Positions 27,189 through 36,499 of a stretch of DNA of 47,232 nt are shown here, piece by piece. This DNA comes from an uncultured bacterium (lineage in GTDB: Bacteria > Pseudomonadota > Gammaproteobacteria > Burkholderiales > Burkholderiaceae_C), in contig CAIKUF010000246.1 of NCBI GenBank assembly GCA_903830565.1, positions 1 to 47,232 of the forward strand, written 5' to 3'. A program made the position numbers and the translations under genes. Each line of letters starts with the position of its first letter. The stretch's first letter is position 1. The notes under the pieces were generated by a model that ran no database searches, had not been told where the DNA came from, and was given only the letters and a program-made list of their open reading frames with translations.

Positions 27189-27256
27189 GCCCGCACGGCC
27201 GCCCCAAGGGCGAATACCGGAGTGCGCAGCACGAAGGTACTCCGGTGCGCGCCGCC
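27181..27256 (+). repeat. Dispersed repeat, short copy, fused to a coding sequence
   Basis: 70 of 76 bases match 363-438. As there, GCATGA provides the stop of the upstream gene and the start of the next frame. Here the frame runs without interruption into the downstream oxidoreductase, giving it about 20 repeat-encoded residues ([18 protein letters not shown]) ahead of its Tat motif. Confidence 0.8.
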
Positions 27257-29416
27257 AGTGTCTCGCGGCGAGACTTTCTCGCCAGCACGGCCGCCACCGC
27301 GGGCAGCCTCGTCGTCGGCTTTCACGTGCCGCGCGTCGCGAGCGCGGCGACGCAGCTCGGCTCGCCCGAGGTCAATGCGTGGGTCGTGGTGAAACCCGAC
27401 GACACCGTCGTGATCCGGATCGCACGCTCGGAGATGGGCCAGGGCACGCTGACCGGCCTCGCGCAGCTCGTCGCCGAGGAGCTCGACTGCGACTGGTCGC
27501 GCGTCACCACCGAATACCCGACACCGGCGCAGAACCTGGCGCGCAAGCGCGTGTGGGGTAACTTCTCAACCGGTGGCAGCCGCGGCATCCGCGAGTCGAA
27601 CGAATACGTGCGCAAGGGCGGCGCGACGGCCCGCCTGATGCTCGTGCAGGCCGCGGCCAACGAATGGAAGGTCCCTGCCGCCGAGTGCCGCGCGGCGAGC
27701 AGCGTCATCACTCACCTGCCAACGGGTCGCAGCACGAGCTACGGCAAGGTTGCTGCTGCGGCAGGCCAGCTCACGCCGCCGGCCGAGGTCACGCTGAAGG
27801 AGACGAAAGACTGGAAGATCGCCGGCAAGCCGCTCAAGCGGCTCGACACGGCGGCCAAGCTCGACGGCTCGCAGATTTACGCGATCGACCTCAAGCTACC
27901 CGGGATGCTCAACGCGGCGATCCGCGACTGCCCGGTGTTCGGCGGCCGCGTGAAGAGCTTCGACGCCGCGGCCATCGCGGCGCGACCCGGCGTGAAGAAG
28001 GTGCTTGCCGTCGGCGACAGCGCCGTCGCGGTGGTGGCGGACACCTGGTGGCACGCGAAGACCGCGCTCGAAGCGCTGCCCATCGTGTGGGACGAAGGCG
28101 CCAGCGCCAGCGTCAACAGCGCTGCCATCGCGGCCATGCTCGACGCCGGCCTGACGGCGCCGCAAGCGGCGGTCGGCAACGAGGTCGGCGACGTCAAGTC
28201 CGCGCTGGCCGCAGCAGCGCGGCGCGTCGAGGCGGTCTATTCGTGCCCCTACCAGAACCACGCGACGATGGAGCCGATGACGGCCACCGCGCGCTGGACG
28301 CCCGAGCGCTGCGAGGTCTGGGCGCCGACGCAAAACGGCGAGGCGGCACTGGCCGTGGCCGCCGAAGAGGCCGGCCTGCCACCATCGCAGTGCGATGTCT
28401 ACAAGCAACTTCTCGGCGGCGGCTTCGGGCGCCGCGGCGTGAGCGACTACGTGCGCCAGGCGGTGGCGATCGCCAAGCAGTTGCCGGGCACGCCCATCAA
28501 GCTGCTGTGGACTCGTGAAGAGGACATGACCCATGGCCGCTACCACCCGATCACCAAGTGCAAGCTGAGCGCCGGGCTCGATGCGCAGGGCAACCTGACC
28601 GCCCTGCACATGCGCATCTCGGGCCAGTCGATCATGGCCACGGTCTCGCCGCAGAACATCAAGGACGGCAAGGACCCGCTCGTCTTTCAGGGCCTGAACG
28701 CGACCGGCACCGAGGGGGTGATCGGCTACAGCGTGCCGAACCTCTTGATCGACCATGCGATGCGCAACCCGCATGTGCCGGCCGGCTTCTGGCGCGGCGT
28801 GAACCTGAACCAGAACACGATCTATCTCGAGTGCTTCATCGACGAGGTCGCGCTCGCCGCGGGGCAGGACCCGCTCGCGCTGCGCCGCAAGCTGCTCGCC
28901 GGCCACCCCAAGCACCTGGCCGTGCTCGATGCCGTCGCCGCGCGCGTCGGCTGGGGTCAGCCCGCACCCAAGGGCGTGTATCGCGGCCTGGCGCAAGCGA
29001 TGGGCTTTGGCAGTTATGTCGCGGCCTGCGCCGAGGTGTCGGTGAGTGACCAGGGCAGACTCAAGATTCACCGCATCGTCGCCGCCACCGACTGCGGCCA
29101 CGCCGTCAACCCGCAGCAGATCAAGGCCCAGGTCGAAGGCTCGTTCGCGTATGGCCTGTCGGCGGCACTGCACGGCGAATGCACGGTCAAGGACGGCCGC
29201 ATCGAGCAGCGCAACTTCAACACCTATCCGCTGCTCGGCATGGACGAGATGCCCGCCGTCGAGACGATCGTGATGCCCTCGGGCGGCTTCTGGGGCGGCG
29301 TCGGCGAGCCAACGATTGCGGTGGCCGCGCCGGCCGTGCTCAACGCCGTCTTCGCCGCCACCGGCAAGCGCATTCGCGACCTGCCGCTGAAGAACCACAG
29401 CTTGAAGAAGGCGTGA
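27185..29416 (+). CDS. Molybdopterin-binding subunit of a periplasmic aldehyde/N-heterocycle oxidoreductase
   Basis: 743 aa, IorB/AorB-like catalytic subunit of the xanthine dehydrogenase family. ATG 27185 has gggagg at good distance. Residues 1-20 come from a dispersed repeat; residues 26-54 are a Tat signal ([29 protein letters not shown], Arg28-Arg29), so export to the periplasm in a folded form with the iron-sulfur subunit is expected. Mo-site motifs: [37 protein letters not shown], and [14 protein letters not shown], in which the glutamate of VGEP is the catalytic base. Substrate is unclear (aldehyde, isoquinoline, nicotinate-like). It is followed two bases later by soxX, an unusual neighbour. 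Confidence 0.9.
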   Translation: MSPHGRPKGEYRSAQHEGTPVRAASVSRRDFLASTAATAGSLVVGFHVPRVASAATQLGSPEVNAWVVVKPDDTVVIRIARSEMGQGTLTGLAQLVAEELDCDWSRVTTEYPTPAQNLARKRVWGNFSTGGSRGIRESNEYVRKGGATARLMLVQAAANEWKVPAAECRAASSVITHLPTGRSTSYGKVAAAAGQLTPPAEVTLKETKDWKIAGKPLKRLDTAAKLDGSQIYAIDLKLPGMLNAAIRDCPVFGGRVKSFDAAAIAARPGVKKVLAVGDSAVAVVADTWWHAKTALEALPIVWDEGASASVNSAAIAAMLDAGLTAPQAAVGNEVGDVKSALAAAARRVEAVYSCPYQNHATMEPMTATARWTPERCEVWAPTQNGEAALAVAAEEAGLPPSQCDVYKQLLGGGFGRRGVSDYVRQAVAIAKQLPGTPIKLLWTREEDMTHGRYHPITKCKLSAGLDAQGNLTALHMRISGQSIMATVSPQNIKDGKDPLVFQGLNATGTEGVIGYSVPNLLIDHAMRNPHVPAGFWRGVNLNQNTIYLECFIDEVALAAGQDPLALRRKLLAGHPKHLAVLDAVAARVGWGQPAPKGVYRGLAQAMGFGSYVAACAEVSVSDQGRLKIHRIVAATDCGHAVNPQQIKAQVEGSFAYGLSAALHGECTVKDGRIEQRNFNTYPLLGMDEMPAVETIVMPSGGFWGGVGEPTIAVAAPAVLNAVFAATGKRIRDLPLKNHSLKKA

Positions 29417-29417
29417 G

Positions 29418-29885
29418 ATGGCGCGGGCTGCGCGCTCGCTGGGCTTTCTGCTTGCGGCTGCCTGCATCGTCGCAGCGCAGCCGGTGCAGGCCCAGAGCGT
29501 CGCTGGCCTGAAGGCATTTGTCGCCGACGGCGACGCGATCCCTTCGCCGCTGGCCGACGTGCCCGGAGACGCCGCACGCGGCCGCGCCATCGTCGTCAAC
29601 CGGCAACTCGGCCTGTGCCTGTTATGCCATTCCGGGCCATTCGCGCAAGAGCCTTCGCAGGGCACGCTCGCACCCAGCCTCGCCGGTGCCGGCAGCCGGT
29701 GGAGCGAGGGTCAGTTGCGCCTTCGCATCGCCGACGCGCGGCGCGTGAATCCTCTGACCATCATGCCGTCGACGTATCGCGTCGATGGCTTGACGCGCGT
29801 AGGCGCGGCGTGGCGGGGCCAGCCGATCTTGACCGGCCAGCAGATCGAAGACGTGGTCGCGTTTCTGCGCACGCTGCGCGATTGA
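29418..29885 (+). CDS. soxX: Monohaem cytochrome c SoxX
   Basis: 155 aa with a signal peptide (about 1-26, ending VQAQ). Haem site CLLCH (67-71). The segments RRVNPLTIMPSTYRVDGLTRVG (109-129, Met116 as likely distal ligand) and GQPILTGQQIEDVVAFLRTLRD (134-155) are highly characteristic of SoxX. With SoxA it forms the SoxAX enzyme that oxidatively links thiosulfate to the SoxYZ carrier in the periplasm. ATG 29418 is 1 bp after the oxidoreductase stop. It could also serve as electron acceptor of the preceding molybdenum enzyme, but its SoxX-specific tail and the following soxYZA favour the sulfur role. Confidence 0.92.
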   Translation: MARAARSLGFLLAAACIVAAQPVQAQSVAGLKAFVADGDAIPSPLADVPGDAARGRAIVVNRQLGLCLLCHSGPFAQEPSQGTLAPSLAGAGSRWSEGQLRLRIADARRVNPLTIMPSTYRVDGLTRVGAAWRGQPILTGQQIEDVVAFLRTLRD

Positions 29886-29896
29886 CGGCATCGCCG

Positions 29897-30358
29897 ATGA
29901 AGCGCCGATCCGCCTTCACACCGACTCGCCGCGAGTGCCTTGCGGCGGGCCTGGTCTTCGGCGTGTCGGTGCTGTCGCGCCCGGCGTGTGCCGACGACGA
30001 GCTCGCCGCCAGCGTGCGCGCCTTCACCGGCGGAGCGCCGGTGCGCGAGGGCAAGGTCAAGTTGGAAGTCGCGGAGCTGGTGGAGAACGGCAACACGGTG
30101 CCGATCACGGTCAGCGTCGCGAGCCCGATGACGCCCGAGGCACATGTCAAGACCATCGCCGTCTTCAACGAGCGCAACCCGCAGCGCGACGTGGCGGTCT
30201 TTCACCTCGGGCCGCGTGCAGGGCGGGCAACGGTTGCAACACGCATCCGCCTCGCGACGTCGCAACGACTCGTCGCCATCGCCCGTCTGAGCGACGACAC
30301 GTGGTGGTCGCACTCGGTCGAGGTGATCGTCACCATCGCTGGCTGCGTGGAAAGCTGA
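29897..30358 (+). CDS. soxY: Sulfur carrier subunit SoxY with an atypical C-terminus
   Basis: 153 aa from ATG 29897, normal SoxY length. The Tat signal has twin Arg in TRRECLAAGLV (10-20), as in other SoxY. The body (REGKVKLEVAELVENGNTVPITVSV... VKTIAVFNERNPQRDVAVFHLGPRAGRATVATRIRLATSQRLVAIARL) is standard. SoxY carries sulfur intermediates on a cysteine in a flexible C-terminal arm that is normally GGCGG; here the end is TIAGCVES, so the cysteine (Cys150) is present but the second and following glycines are replaced by Val-Glu-Ser. The stop lies just before a repeat element. If functional, arm flexibility or partner access would differ. Confidence 0.9.
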   Translation: MKRRSAFTPTRRECLAAGLVFGVSVLSRPACADDELAASVRAFTGGAPVREGKVKLEVAELVENGNTVPITVSVASPMTPEAHVKTIAVFNERNPQRDVAVFHLGPRAGRATVATRIRLATSQRLVAIARLSDDTWWSHSVEVIVTIAGCVES

Positions 30359-30520
30359 AATGACGACCCCCAAGCTTGCGGCTACGCCGCTTCGCGGCCC
30401 CCCGAGGGGGCGCAGCCCGCCTTGGGGCCGAGGCTGGACACAGACAGTCCCGGCGGACTGGCTGTCGCCTGCCGAAGGCCGACAGGCTCTGGTCGACGGC
30501 GGCCCGGCGGCGGGCTGATC
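30359..30520 (+). repeat. Dispersed C/G-rich repeat between soxY and soxZ
   Basis: It begins near acgacccccaagcttgcgg (30363 on), contains the hairpin cggctacgccgcttcgcgg, the block ccccccgaggggg (about 30400-30412) and ccttggggcc (about 30420-30429). In the opposite orientation the repeat at 439-503 carries the same order of blocks: cccccaag, then the C6/G5 palindrome, then cttgggg. soxY and soxZ are otherwise normally contiguous, so this is probably an insertion. Confidence 0.6.
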
Positions 30521-30841
30521 ATGGCCCGCGCCCTCATCAACATGCCACGAACCGCGCGCAAAGGCGAGGTCATCGAGATCCGGACGCTGATCGCGCACAC
30601 CATGGAAAGCGGCTACCGCTCGGACGCCGAAGGCCGCGTCGTGCCGGCGGACATCATCCGCCGCTTCACCGCGCGCTACGACGACGAAGTGGTGTTCAGC
30701 GCCGAGCTGTTCCCGGCCATCGCCTCCAACCCCTACCTCGCGTTCAGCACGACGGCGACGGCGAGCGGAACGCTCAGCTTCACCTGGGAAGGCGATCGCG
30801 GATTCGTGCAAACCGAGAGCCTGAGCCTGACGGTGACATGA
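30521..30841 (+). CDS. soxZ: Sulfur carrier partner SoxZ
   Basis: 106 aa, the SoxZ length, starting MARALINMPRTARKGEVIEIRTLIAHTMESGYR, a diagnostic opening, and later SAELFPAIASNPYLAFSTTATASGTLSFTW. SoxZ forms the immunoglobulin-like partner of SoxY and has no signal peptide; it is co-exported with SoxY. ATG 30521 lies directly after the repeat and has only a weak ribosome site (ggcgg far upstream), so its translation may be poor or depend on the repeat. The end overlaps soxA by 4 bp (ATGA). Confidence 0.93.
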   Translation: MARALINMPRTARKGEVIEIRTLIAHTMESGYRSDAEGRVVPADIIRRFTARYDDEVVFSAELFPAIASNPYLAFSTTATASGTLSFTWEGDRGFVQTESLSLTVT

Positions 30842-31608
30842 GGCGCACTTGGCTCCTCGCCGGCTGCCTGGCGCTGGCCGCGGCCCACGCCGATGAAACT
30901 GTTGTCGATGCCCGCCGCTCGGGGTTCGAGTTCATGACGCCGCAGACGCAGGCGCTGCAGCGCGACGACACGCTCAACCCCGGCATGCTGTGGGTCAGCG
31001 AAGGCGCCGATGGGTGGAACAAGAGCGTGGGCGCCGACGCACGCTCCTGCGCCAATTGCCACGGCGACGCAGCGCTCAGCATGCGCGGTGTCGCGGCGCG
31101 TTACCCGGCCTTCGACACCGCCGAACAACGAGTCGTCGACCTCGGTGCGCGCATTCAGCGCTGCCGGGTGCGCCACCAGCGAGGCAGCGCCTTGGCCGCC
31201 GAGAGCAGCGAACTGCTGAGCCTGCAGAGCTACGTCGCCCGCCAGTCGCGGGGGATGCCCATTGCGCCCGACCCCGACCCGCGGCTGGCCGCGGCCCGCG
31301 ATCGCGGGCGCGCGCTGTACGTGCGCCGCATCGGGCAACTCGACCTCTCGTGCGCCGAGTGCCACGACGACCGCCCCGGGCAGCGCCTGGGCGGCAGCGT
31401 GATTCCGCAAGCGCACCCGACCGGCTACCCGATCTATCGGCTGGAATGGCAGGGCATGGGTTCACTGCAGCGCCGGCTTCGCGGCTGCATGAGCGGCGTT
31501 CGCGCCGAGCCCTACGCGTACGGCGCGCAGGAGCTGGTGGAACTCGAGCTCTACCTCACGACGCGCGCCGCCGGCCTGCGCATGGAGGCACCCGCGGTCA
31601 GGCCGTAG
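30838..31608 (+). CDS. soxA: Dihaem cytochrome c SoxA
   Basis: 256 aa including a short signal peptide (about 1-18). Two CxxCH motifs, CANCH (71-75) and CAECH (172-176), so it is the dihaem type. Cys217 in RLRGCMSGVRAEPY is the persulfide-modified axial cysteine of the active haem; Cys109 (ARIQRC) fits the ligand of the first haem. SoxAX starts the Sox cycle by joining thiosulfate to the SoxY cysteine. ATG 30838 overlaps the soxZ stop. No soxB (sulfate-releasing) or soxCD follows; the next gene is convergent, so these genes must be elsewhere for the cycle to work. Confidence 0.93.
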   Translation: MRRTWLLAGCLALAAAHADETVVDARRSGFEFMTPQTQALQRDDTLNPGMLWVSEGADGWNKSVGADARSCANCHGDAALSMRGVAARYPAFDTAEQRVVDLGARIQRCRVRHQRGSALAAESSELLSLQSYVARQSRGMPIAPDPDPRLAAARDRGRALYVRRIGQLDLSCAECHDDRPGQRLGGSVIPQAHPTGYPIYRLEWQGMGSLQRRLRGCMSGVRAEPYAYGAQELVELELYLTTRAAGLRMEAPAVRP

Positions 31609-31641
31609 AGCATGGCCGCGGATTGGACGGCCGCGCGGAGG

Positions 31642-33288
<1,647 letters not shown>

Positions 33289-33345
33289 TCGGGTTCTCCT
33301 GGAGTCGATGGGTCTGCGGTCAAGCTCAAAGCATACCGATTTCCG

Positions 33346-33363
33346 CGCCGATTCCGATCGGCG
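33346..33363. promoter_or_regulatory. Inverted repeat in the divergent ligase/GMC promoter region
   Basis: cgccgat (33346-33352) and atcggcg (33357-33363) pair perfectly around tccg. The site sits mid-gap between two divergent genes of apparently linked function, so it could be an operator for both. No regulator gene is adjacent. Confidence 0.4.
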
Positions 33364-33467
33364 AAAACGCCCATACGCTTGGCCCTACTGGTGGTTTGCC
33401 GGGTTGTCACATCCTCGACGAGGGCGACAATTCGGCGGCAGCATCCACTCACTCCACGAAACTCCCC

Positions 33468-35105
33468 ATGTTCGACTACATCATCATCGGCGGCGGCTCG
33501 GCCGGCTGCGTGCTCGCTTCGCGCCTGAGCGAAGACCCGGCCGTCAAGGTCTGCCTGCTCGAAGCCGGCCCGGCCGACAAGAGCGTGCTCATCCACTGCC
33601 CGGCCGGCCTTGTCGTGCTGGCGCAGAACGGCCAGGCCAACTGGGCCTTCGACACCGCGCCGCAACCGGGCCTGAACGGCCGCATCGGCTATCAGCCACG
33701 CGGTAAGGTGCTCGGCGGCTCGAGCTCGATCAACGCGATGATCTACATCCGCGGCCAGCGCGAGGACTACGAAGGCTGGGCCGCCGAAGGCAACGCCGGC
33801 TGGGGCTGGGAGGGCGTGCTGCCCTACTTCAAGCGGGCCGAGCACAACGAGCGCGGCGCCGACGCCTTCCACGCCACCGGCGGGCCGCTGAACGTGATGG
33901 ACCTGCGCAGCCCGAACCGCTTCGGCCCGCTGTTCGTCAAGGCCGCGCAGCAGGCCGGCTTCCCGTTCAACCCCGACTTCAACGGCGCCAGCCAGGAAGG
34001 CGTGGGCATGTACCAGGTGACGCACAAAAACGGCGAGCGTTTCAGCGCCGCGAAGGCCTACCTCACGCCCAACCTCGGGCGCGCCAATCTGCAGGTCGTG
34101 ACCGGCGCGCACACCACGCGCATCCTGCTCGAAGGCCGGCGCGCAGTGGGCGTCGAAGCGCGCATCGGCGGCGAGCTGAGGCAATTCAAGGCGTCGCGCG
34201 AGGTGCTGCTCAGCGCCGGCGCGCTGCAATCGCCGCAGGTGCTGATGCTCTCGGGCATCGGCCCGGGTGCGCAGTTGCAGCGTTATGGCATCGCGACCGT
34301 GCACGACCTGCCCGGCGTCGGCGAGCACCTGCACGACCACATCAACGTGATCCAGGTCGTCAATGCGCCCAAGCTGACCGACACCTTCGGCGTCTCGGCG
34401 ACCGGCGCGGTCAACGCCATCCGCGGCGTCTTCGAGTGGCGCCGTCAGCGCAACGGCATGCTGACGACCAACTTCGCCGAGGCCGGCGGCTTCATCAAGA
34501 GCCGCCCCGAGGAGCCGCTGCCCGACCTTCAACTGCACTTCGTCGTCGGCAAGCTCGCCGACCACGGCCGCAAGACGCTGTTCGGCCATGGCTACTCATG
34601 CCACGTCTGCCTGCTGCGGCCCAAGAGCCGCGGCAGCCTCAAGCTGGCCAGCGCCGACCCGCTGGCCGCGCCGCTGATCGACCCCAACTTCCTCGGTGAG
34701 CGCGAGGACATGGACGTCCTGCTGCGCGGCTTCAAGCAGCTGCGGCGCATCCTGCACCAGAGCGCGCTGGCGGATTTCGGCGGCAAGGAGTTGCCCGATC
34801 TCGCTGCCGCGCAGAGCGACGCCGAAATCGAGCAGTTCATCCGCAACAACGCCGACACCGAATACCACCCGGTCGGCACCTGCCGCATGGGCCCGGGGCC
34901 ATTGGACGTCGTCGACACCGAATTGCGCGTGCGCGGCATGCACGGCCTGCGCGTGGTCGACGCGTCGATCATGCCCTCGCTCGTCAGCGGCAACACCAAT
35001 GCGCCGACGATCATGATCGCCGAGAAGGCGTCCGACATGATTCGCGGTTCTGCCGCGAAGAGCGCGCCGTCGACGCGCGAGGCGGACCTCGTCGCGACGG
35101 TCTGA
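33468..35105 (+). CDS. GMC-family FAD alcohol dehydrogenase (AlkJ/choline dehydrogenase-like)
   Basis: 545 aa from ATG 33468. The FAD Rossmann motif IIIGGGSAGCVLASRL (residues 5-20) and the GMC signature GKVLGGSSSINAMIYIRG (about 79-96) are clear; a second signature SAGALQSPQVLMLSGIGP is near 248-265. The C-terminal active-site region has YHPVGTCRMG (His) and VSGNTNAPTIMIAEKASD (Asn). The sequence resembles AlkJ-type membrane-associated alcohol dehydrogenases that oxidise medium- and long-chain or aromatic alcohols and reduce the quinone pool. Divergent from the acyl-CoA ligase gene, so the two may form an alcohol-to-acyl-CoA route. Confidence 0.9.
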   Translation: MFDYIIIGGGSAGCVLASRLSEDPAVKVCLLEAGPADKSVLIHCPAGLVVLAQNGQANWAFDTAPQPGLNGRIGYQPRGKVLGGSSSINAMIYIRGQREDYEGWAAEGNAGWGWEGVLPYFKRAEHNERGADAFHATGGPLNVMDLRSPNRFGPLFVKAAQQAGFPFNPDFNGASQEGVGMYQVTHKNGERFSAAKAYLTPNLGRANLQVVTGAHTTRILLEGRRAVGVEARIGGELRQFKASREVLLSAGALQSPQVLMLSGIGPGAQLQRYGIATVHDLPGVGEHLHDHINVIQVVNAPKLTDTFGVSATGAVNAIRGVFEWRRQRNGMLTTNFAEAGGFIKSRPEEPLPDLQLHFVVGKLADHGRKTLFGHGYSCHVCLLRPKSRGSLKLASADPLAAPLIDPNFLGEREDMDVLLRGFKQLRRILHQSALADFGGKELPDLAAAQSDAEIEQFIRNNADTEYHPVGTCRMGPGPLDVVDTELRVRGMHGLRVVDASIMPSLVSGNTNAPTIMIAEKASDMIRGSAAKSAPSTREADLVATV

Positions 35106-35111
35106 CCCGCT

Positions 35112-36476
35112 TTACACGACGCTGACGGGAGACATCGGCGCGTACAACGCTCCGACGCTAGCGCCTAGCCCTGCCGGGGCCCGCTTGAGCATGTGCGGGT
35201 GCCAGCCGAGCACGGCCAGCATCACGAGGTAGCCGGCGACAAAGCCGAGCGCCACGTGCCAGCCATGCCGGAGCCACTGCGCGAGCGAGCGAGCCTCGGG
35301 GTACATGCCGGCCAGGGCGACGCCGGCCGACGAGCCGAACCAGATCATCGAGCCGCCGAAGCCGACCGAGAAGGCGAGGAAGCCCCAGTCGTAGCCGTTC
35401 TGATGAATGGCGAGCGAAGTGAGCGGGATGTTGTCGAACACCGCCGACAGGAAGCCAAGCCCCATCGTCGTCTGCCAGGTCGCCGCGGGCAGATGCTCAA
35501 CGGGCATCAGCGACGCGCACCAGACCAGCGAGAGCAGGAACACGCTGCCCTTGAGCGCGCCGGGCAACAGGCTCCACTGCGGCGCGCGCAACCGCGCCAT
35601 CAGAAGCAGCGAGATCACCACCGCGCCGCCGATCACGGGCAGGCGGTCGAGCATCGCAGGGTCCTCGAGGTTGAACCAGACGTTGGCCGCGATCGCCGCG
35701 CCGAGCACCGCGACCACCACCGCCAGCCGGGCAAGCTCGACGCGAACGCCCGGGGTGTCGTCGCACGCGATCGGCTGGTAGCGATGCTGCTGCTTGGCCG
35801 CGAAGACGCCGAAGATCGCCAGCGCCACCACGCCGCCGACGTAGGCCTCGAGCACCTGCAGGGGGCTCGTGCCGGCGATCCACATCATCGTCGTCGTCGT
35901 GTCGCCGACCACGCTGCCGGCGCCGCCGGCATTGGATGCGGCGACGATGGCGGCCAGGAAGCCGATGTGCACCTTGCGCCGGAAGAGCACCTTGGCCATC
36001 GTGCCACCGATCATCGCGGCGGCGATGTTGTCGAGGAAACCCGAGATCACGAACACGCCGACGAGCAGCACGAAGCCACCCTTCCAATCATCGGGCAGCA
36101 GGTGCGGCAACACCTCGGGCAGGCGGCTCTTCTCGAAGTGATCGGCCAGCAGTGCGAAGCCGAGCAGCAGGCCAAGCAGGTTGGCCAGCGTGACCCACTC
36201 GTGCCCGAAATGAGAGGCGAGCCCCGCAAGACCCGGGCCGGCCTTGAAACCGGTGACGAGCAGTTGGTAGAGCGATATCCCGACTGCGCCGGCGAGCGCG
36301 ACCTTGAGCGTGTGGTTGTGCAGGGTTGCGACGCCGACCAGCACCAGCGCAAAGAGCAGGAAATCAAGCGGGATGCCGGCCAGCGACACGGAGCGGGACG
36401 CGGCCAACGCTGGCGCTGGCGCGATGACCAGGCCGGCGGCCAGGGCGGCCACCGCCCAGGGGTCCCGTTGTCGCAT
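35112..36476 (-). CDS. NhaD-type sodium/proton antiporter-like membrane protein
   Basis: 454 aa from ATG 36476, chosen because gaggggag precedes it; ATG 36503, which overlaps the gshA stop as ATGA, would add nine residues. A signal-like first helix (WAVAALAAGLVIAPAPALA) is followed by about 11 membrane segments. NhaD/ArsB-CitM features: FLDNIAAAMIGGTMAKVLF, AAIVAASNAGGAGSVVGDTTTTMMW and a second, symmetry-related SAVFDNIPLTSLAIHQNGYDW. NhaD exchanges Na+ or Li+ for H+ at the inner membrane. The close coupling to gshA is unusual. It could also transport an organic anion, but the paired DN(I)A/P motifs favour the antiporter. Confidence 0.85.
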   Translation of the reverse strand: MRQRDPWAVAALAAGLVIAPAPALAASRSVSLAGIPLDFLLFALVLVGVATLHNHTLKVALAGAVGISLYQLLVTGFKAGPGLAGLASHFGHEWVTLANLLGLLLGFALLADHFEKSRLPEVLPHLLPDDWKGGFVLLVGVFVISGFLDNIAAAMIGGTMAKVLFRRKVHIGFLAAIVAASNAGGAGSVVGDTTTTMMWIAGTSPLQVLEAYVGGVVALAIFGVFAAKQQHRYQPIACDDTPGVRVELARLAVVVAVLGAAIAANVWFNLEDPAMLDRLPVIGGAVVISLLLMARLRAPQWSLLPGALKGSVFLLSLVWCASLMPVEHLPAATWQTTMGLGFLSAVFDNIPLTSLAIHQNGYDWGFLAFSVGFGGSMIWFGSSAGVALAGMYPEARSLAQWLRHGWHVALGFVAGYLVMLAVLGWHPHMLKRAPAGLGASVGALYAPMSPVSVV

Positions 36477-36499
36477 GCTCCCCTCGCGCCGACGCGACT

